From positions 1-8,558 of the forward strand of contig JADLAH010000338.1 of assembly GCA_020848315.1 (NCBI GenBank): a stretch of DNA of 8,558 nucleotides. The letters are read 5' to 3'. This DNA comes from Chitinophagales bacterium (lineage in GTDB: Bacteria > Bacteroidota > Bacteroidia > Chitinophagales > JADIYW01). Below are positions 4,971 through 8,558 of this stretch, one piece after another. Position 1 is the stretch's first letter, and each line of letters opens with the position of its first letter. The translations under genes and the position numbers were made by a program. The notes under the pieces are model-generated. The model did no database searches and was not told the DNA's origin. It saw only the letters and a list, made by a program, of their open reading frames with translations.

Positions 4971-6353
4971 ATGCAACATTTCCATTTTATTGCAATAGGC
5001 GGTGCCGTGATGCACCAGCTGGCCGCCCATCTGAAACAGCAGGGACACACCATCACCGGTTCGGACGATGCCATTTTCGATCCGGCTAAAACCAATCTCG
5101 AAAAACTGGGACTACACCCGGGGGCGGTGGGCTGGTTTCCGGAAAAGATTACCAAAGACATCGACGCCGTGATTCTAGGCATGCATGCCAAAGCGGATAA
5201 TCCCGAATTACTGAAAGCGCAGGAACTCGGCATCAGGATTTATTCCTTCCCGGAATTTGTGTATGAACAGAGCAAAGACAAAACACGCATCGCGGTGGCC
5301 GGCAGTCATGGAAAAACCACCATCACCTCGATGATTATGCATATGCTGCGGGTCAACCATACCTCTTTCGACTATCTGGTGGGCGCGCAACTGGCAGGCT
5401 TTCAAACGATGGTAAAGACCAGTCCCGATGCGCCATTCATGGTCATTGAAGCGGATGAATACCTCACTTCGCCGCTCGACCTGCGCAGTAAATTCCTGCA
5501 TTACCATCCGCACATTGCCATCATCTCGGGGATTGCCTGGGATCATATTAATGTATTCCCTACTTACGAAGGTTATCTGGAAACCTTCCGGAAATTTATA
5601 GACAGCATACAGCCCGGCGGTTTTCTCATTTACAATCAGGAGGACGAAGAACTGACCGGATTGGTAGACGGCATGCGCAAGGATGGCCGATTGCCGGCAG
5701 ACAAGCTGCATCTTATTCCGTATCAGCCATTTGAAAACCGTGTGGAAGACGACCAATGCTGGCTGCATTTCGGTGCGGAACGCTATCCGGTGCAGGTATT
5801 TGGCAGCCACAATTTCTCGAATCTGAAAGCTGCTTTCGAAGTGGGGAAATCTGTCGGACTTGCAGAAACCGACATCCTGCATAGTTTTGAAACCTTCGAA
5901 GGTGCGGCCAAACGACTGGAGAAAGTATACGAAGACAATGACAGCAACCTCACCATATTCCGCGATTTCGCCCATGCGCCGAGCAAACTGAAAGCCACCG
6001 TAAAGGCAGTGCGCGAGCGCTATGCCAGACGCAATATCATCGCGGTATTTGAGTTGCATACTTATAGTTCGCTGCAGGAAAACTTCATTGAGCAATATGC
6101 ACACAGTCTGGATGCCGCCGACCATCGGTTCCTGTTTCTGGATGCGGAGGCATTGAAAATAAAAAACAAACAGGATCTGGATGCGGAATGGCTGAAACAA
6201 CAGTTCGCCGACGACAGCATTCAGGTATTTAAAGATACGGCATCGCTGCAGGCGGCCATCAAGGCGGTCACCAGCCGGGATTGTGTGATTTTACTGATGA
6301 GTTCGGGCAATTTCGGCGGACTGAGCGTGGGATCACTTACAGAAAGTGAATAA
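4971..6353 (+). CDS. mpl: UDP-MurNAc:tripeptide ligase (Mpl, murein recycling)
   Basis: This 460-residue Mur-ligase family protein is best matched to Mpl, which joins recycled L-Ala-D-Glu-meso-DAP tripeptide to UDP-MurNAc with ATP in the cytoplasm. The N-terminal Rossmann-type domain reads HFHFIAIGGAVMHQLA then GSDD at 30-33; MurC/Mpl share the IGGxxM pattern. The ATP P-loop is GSHGKTT (111-117). EADEY (160-164) and WDHINVFP (190-197) are the central-domain motifs that bind Mg and the ligase-activating site. HNFSNLKAA follows. In the C-terminal domain, DFAHAPSK (332-339) is the counterpart of DFAHHPT in proteobacterial Mpl, and FELHTYSSL (about 360) stands where MurC has FQPHRYTR. These two points favour Mpl over MurC. 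Length is normal. The start at 4971 begins directly with the nucleotide-binding strand. A weak TAAATTAG (4959-4966) is the only promoter-like box. Confidence 0.87.
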   Translation: MQHFHFIAIGGAVMHQLAAHLKQQGHTITGSDDAIFDPAKTNLEKLGLHPGAVGWFPEKITKDIDAVILGMHAKADNPELLKAQELGIRIYSFPEFVYEQSKDKTRIAVAGSHGKTTITSMIMHMLRVNHTSFDYLVGAQLAGFQTMVKTSPDAPFMVIEADEYLTSPLDLRSKFLHYHPHIAIISGIAWDHINVFPTYEGYLETFRKFIDSIQPGGFLIYNQEDEELTGLVDGMRKDGRLPADKLHLIPYQPFENRVEDDQCWLHFGAERYPVQVFGSHNFSNLKAAFEVGKSVGLAETDILHSFETFEGAAKRLEKVYEDNDSNLTIFRDFAHAPSKLKATVKAVRERYARRNIIAVFELHTYSSLQENFIEQYAHSLDAADHRFLFLDAEALKIKNKQDLDAEWLKQQFADDSIQVFKDTASLQAAIKAVTSRDCVILLMSSGNFGGLSVGSLTESE

Positions 6354-6403
6354 ATTATCATTAAAAAGCGTTAACATATTCACTTTTTGATGAAGCTTCT
6401 GCG

Positions 6404-6411
6404 TACTTTTG
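6404..6411 (+). promoter_or_regulatory. -7 box giving a near-leaderless transcript
   Basis: TACTTTTG matches the Bacteroidota TAnnTTTG element and ends only six bases before the ATG at 6418, so the mRNA would start at or almost at the start codon. A TTTTTG run at 6384-6389 could serve as the -33 element, but the 14-base gap is shorter than usual. The box also shows that the upstream in-frame TTG at 6409 lies in promoter DNA and is not the start codon. Confidence 0.55.
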
Positions 6412-6417
6412 CAGCAG

Positions 6418-7167
6418 ATGCAGGATTGCTTAATCATTATACCTACCTACAATGAAAAGGAAAACATCGGAAAGATTATTCCTTTTACACTGGCGCTGTC
6501 GGAGCGTTTCCATATTCTGGTGGTAGAAGATGGGTCTCCCGATGGCACCGCGGATGTGGTGAAATCGCTGATGCAGCAATATCCCGGACGCGTTCACATC
6601 CTGGAACGAAAAGGCAAGCTCGGATTGGGCACTGCCTATATTGCAGGCTTCCGCTGGGCCTTGGAAAGGACTTATCAGTTTATCTTTGAGATGGATGCCG
6701 ATTTCTCGCACAATCCGAATGATTTAATGCGTCTCTTGGAGGCCTGCGAAAAACAAGGCGGACAATTATCAATCGGTTCCCGCTATGTGAAAGGCGGCGG
6801 CGTAGAGAATTGGCCTTGGGACAGATTGTTCCTCTCCTCTTTTGCATCGAAGTATGTGCGCATCATCACGGGCATGCCCGTTTCGGATACAACCGCCGGT
6901 TTTGTTTGTTATCGCCGAGAAACCCTGCAAGGTATTGACCTGAATAAAATCAAATTTGTGGGGTATACTTTCCAGGTGGAAATGAAATTCGCGGCATGGC
7001 TGAACGGATTCCGCATCATCGAAGTACCAATTATCTTCAAAGACCGGGAAGTCGGCGTATCTAAGATGAGCGGCAAAATCATCAAGGAAGCCGTGACCGG
7101 CGTTATCAAGATAAAATGGCGTAGCCTGCTGGATAAAAGTGCCTACCGCGTCAAACAAATTGCCTGA
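6418..7167 (+). CDS. Polyprenol monophosphomannose synthase-type glycosyltransferase
   Basis: This 249-residue GT2 enzyme resembles dolichol/polyprenol-phosphate mannose synthase, which moves mannose from GDP-mannose to a lipid phosphate at the inner face of the membrane. The opening IIIPTYNEKENI binds the nucleotide. EDGSPDGT (37-44) holds the first acidic site. FEMDADFSHNP (90-100) contains the DxD metal motif with Asp93 and Asp95. GSRYVKGG (120-127) and SDTTAGFVCYRR follow. FKDREVGVSKMS near the C-terminus is the acceptor-side motif of this subfamily. It lacks the C-terminal membrane helices of the long form, so it is the soluble, single-domain type. I start it at the ATG at 6418, directly after the -7 box; TTG at 6409 would add three residues. 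The true sugar could be another hexose. Its product may feed lipid-linked glycosylation; no pathway partner is adjacent. Confidence 0.88.
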   Translation: MQDCLIIIPTYNEKENIGKIIPFTLALSERFHILVVEDGSPDGTADVVKSLMQQYPGRVHILERKGKLGLGTAYIAGFRWALERTYQFIFEMDADFSHNPNDLMRLLEACEKQGGQLSIGSRYVKGGGVENWPWDRLFLSSFASKYVRIITGMPVSDTTAGFVCYRRETLQGIDLNKIKFVGYTFQVEMKFAAWLNGFRIIEVPIIFKDREVGVSKMSGKIIKEAVTGVIKIKWRSLLDKSAYRVKQIA

Positions 7168-7252
7168 TTATACTATTATTATAAGCTTGCTGCGGAAAAC
7201 TGTAATATACCCTGTTTTCGCACGACTAAATCTGTAAATTATATCCTGTACT

Positions 7253-8437
7253 GTGAAGAACGAAAAAACCATCCTCTATCTGCTGACCTTCGTTTGGTTC
7301 TGCTCCATTGTTGATTTCCTGCTGCTGTTGCCGCTGGGCACTTCTTTTATGCAACTCTACAAGATTGAACCGCGGGAATACAGTTGGCTGATTGCGGCTT
7401 ATTCTATCAGCGGTGGAATTTCCGCATTTGCTGCTGCATTTTACGTCGATAAATTTGACCGCAAACATGTCTTGCTCGTGGCATTTTTTCTGTTTGGCGT
7501 GGGCAGCAATCTATGTTCCTTCGCGCACAATTTTGAATTTATGTTTTTCGCGAGACTATTCACCGGCATGTTCGGTGGATTGCTCGGTGGTGTCACCATC
7601 GCGATTGTGAGCGACATGGTACCCTTTGAACGGCGCGGAAAGGCGATGGGCATCCTGAACCTCGGTTTCGGACTCGCCTCTATCTTAGGCATACCTTTCG
7701 CCATTTTTATCAGTGAGCACCTGGATATTTTCGCGCCATTCCGCATTATCGGCATTTTATCCATGCTGCTGATTATTCCGTTATATATCATCATTCCCAA
7801 CTTCAACAAACACATCAACAAAGAACCGGTTTCGCTTCACATGATTACCTCTATTCTGAAAAACCGGAATATTCAGAACGCTTTGCTGTTCGCTTTTTTC
7901 CTTGTTTTGGGACACTTCATGTTTATCTCATTTATCAATCCGTATCTCGTGGATAATCTCGGATTTGATATCGCGGATACCAAATGGATGTATGTGGTCG
8001 GTGGACTTTCGGTAACGCTCACATCGCCACGCATAGGGAAGTTTGTGGACACATTGGGCAAGCTGAAATCTTTTCAGGTGATGATTGTTTTGTCTTTCAT
8101 TCCCATCCTGTTGATTTCGCACCTGGAAGAAGCCAGCATCACATTGGCACTGTTTATATGCGCCTTTATGTTCATCTTCAACAGCGGCCGGATGATTGCA
8201 GCACAAACGCTCATTACGGGTGCGGCCACAGAAGAACAACGCGGACGTTTTCTGGTAATCCGCTCCTCTATATTCGAATTGAGTGAAGGTTGCGCGGCTG
8301 CCATCGGAGGCATGATTTTAACACACAACAAAACAACCGGAAAGCTGGAAAATTACCATATCATCGGCTATATCGCAGTAGCGCTCGGCTTGCTGTGTAT
8401 TTACCTGGCGAGAAGGATTGTGATTAAGTCGGAATAA
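7253..8437 (+). CDS. MFS transporter, 12-helix drug:H+ antiporter-like
   Basis: This 394-residue integral inner-membrane protein has about 12 hydrophobic helices in two groups of six, split by the charged loop PNFNKHINKEPVSLHM. Helix 1 contains DFLLLLPLGTSFM with Asp21, and the helix 2-3 loop carries the MFS motif A form FYVDKFDRKHVLL (about 63-75). RLFTGMFGGLLGG and PFERRGKAMGI are also typical of the DHA1/AraJ branch. Efflux of small compounds driven by the proton gradient is the family's usual role; the substrate cannot be read from sequence. Translation starts at GTG 7253, as no nearby in-frame ATG allows helix 1. It lies 85 bases after the glycosyltransferase with no clear promoter or terminator between, so it may be read through from it. 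Confidence 0.88.
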   Translation: MKNEKTILYLLTFVWFCSIVDFLLLLPLGTSFMQLYKIEPREYSWLIAAYSISGGISAFAAAFYVDKFDRKHVLLVAFFLFGVGSNLCSFAHNFEFMFFARLFTGMFGGLLGGVTIAIVSDMVPFERRGKAMGILNLGFGLASILGIPFAIFISEHLDIFAPFRIIGILSMLLIIPLYIIIPNFNKHINKEPVSLHMITSILKNRNIQNALLFAFFLVLGHFMFISFINPYLVDNLGFDIADTKWMYVVGGLSVTLTSPRIGKFVDTLGKLKSFQVMIVLSFIPILLISHLEEASITLALFICAFMFIFNSGRMIAAQTLITGAATEEQRGRFLVIRSSIFELSEGCAAAIGGMILTHNKTTGKLENYHIIGYIAVALGLLCIYLARRIVIKSE

Positions 8438-8442
8438 GCGGG

Positions 8443-8496
8443 ATGTAAGACTGTAAGACACAAGACTATAAGACGTAAGATTGAAAGACTTCAAGA
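8443..8496. repeat. Degenerate 7-8 bp tandem repeat, seven units
   Basis: Seven units, each ending in AAGA, follow the transporter stop: ATGTAAGA, CTGTAAGA, CACAAGA, CTATAAGA, CGTAAGA, TTGAAAGA and CTTCAAGA. The step alternates between 8 and 7 bases. It begins six bases after the stop codon. It has the same general build as the 8-bp array at 169-208 but a different consensus. The rest of the tail to 8558 shows no supportable gene or hairpin. Confidence 0.65.
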
Positions 8497-8558
8497 TATA
8501 GCCAAACTTCTTACTACTTAATACCTGTAAAAATCTACGCAGTCACCAGTTCACACAC

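Noticed and set aside
4854..5233. Minus-strand frames over the start of mpl
   Set aside because: They overlap the conserved nucleotide-binding start of mpl and lack a plausible start context.
5208..6200. A 330-codon open frame on the minus strand
   Set aside because: It lies wholly antisense to mpl, whose catalytic motifs are intact. The translation has no recognisable motif and follows from codon bias of the real gene.
4971..6353. MurC (UDP-MurNAc-L-alanine ligase) instead of Mpl
   Set aside because: The C-terminal FAHAP and LHTYSS forms fit the Mpl branch, MurC would normally sit in a cell-division/murein cluster, and the neighbours here are not mur or fts genes.
8535..8558. Possible C-terminus of a minus-strand gene (VCELVTA then TAG) at the window end
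   Set aside because: Seven codons and a stop are expected by chance; nothing else supports a gene.

Overview
The window looks like the chromosome of a Bacteroidota bacterium, probably of the Chitinophagaceae/Sphingobacteriia type. Three leaders carry the phylum's -7 promoter element TAnnTTTG, placed very close to the start codon. The sigma factor/TPR anti-sigma pair, the Mpl ligase variant, the YtxJ family protein and the Ala|Gln signal-peptide sites also fit this phylum. The family-level guess is an impression, not a measurement.

Layout. (1) At 1-102 is the start of an exported protein on the minus strand, cut by the window edge. (2) 103-1128 is the only accessory-looking part. It has an 8-bp tandem repeat (169-208), then an AT-rich stretch holding one small membrane-anchored orphan gene (503-874, minus) with its own hairpin terminator (425-461). 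This stretch is bracketed by two identical 32-bp palindromic repeats in the same orientation (219-250 and 1097-1128). (3) At 1153-2467 on the plus strand, an ECF-type sigma factor overlaps a membrane protein with an anti-sigma-like head and a TPR tail. (4) On the minus strand from 4812 down to 2577 lie a 45-residue lipoprotein, a YtxJ-like thioredoxin-fold protein, a predicted outer-membrane beta-barrel protein and lipoyl synthase LipA. (5) On the plus strand from 4971 to 8437 lie the murein-recycling ligase Mpl, a polyprenol-phosphate mannosyltransferase-type GT2 enzyme and a 12-helix MFS transporter. (6) The tail (8438-8558) holds a second degenerate 7-8 bp tandem repeat and no supportable gene.

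Working together. Most genes are housekeeping or envelope functions: lipoate cofactor synthesis, cell-wall recycling, a lipid-linked sugar donor, efflux, thiol redox and extracytoplasmic signalling. The lipoprotein and ytxJ are probably one transcription unit, and the barrel gene and lipA probably another or its continuation. The sigma and TPR genes are translationally overlapped and surely co-expressed.

I found no phage, CRISPR, transposase, toxin pair, tRNA or rRNA. The best candidate for something undescribed is the 219-1128 segment. It could be a small cargo unit framed by REP-like palindromes, but a single window cannot prove that it moves.
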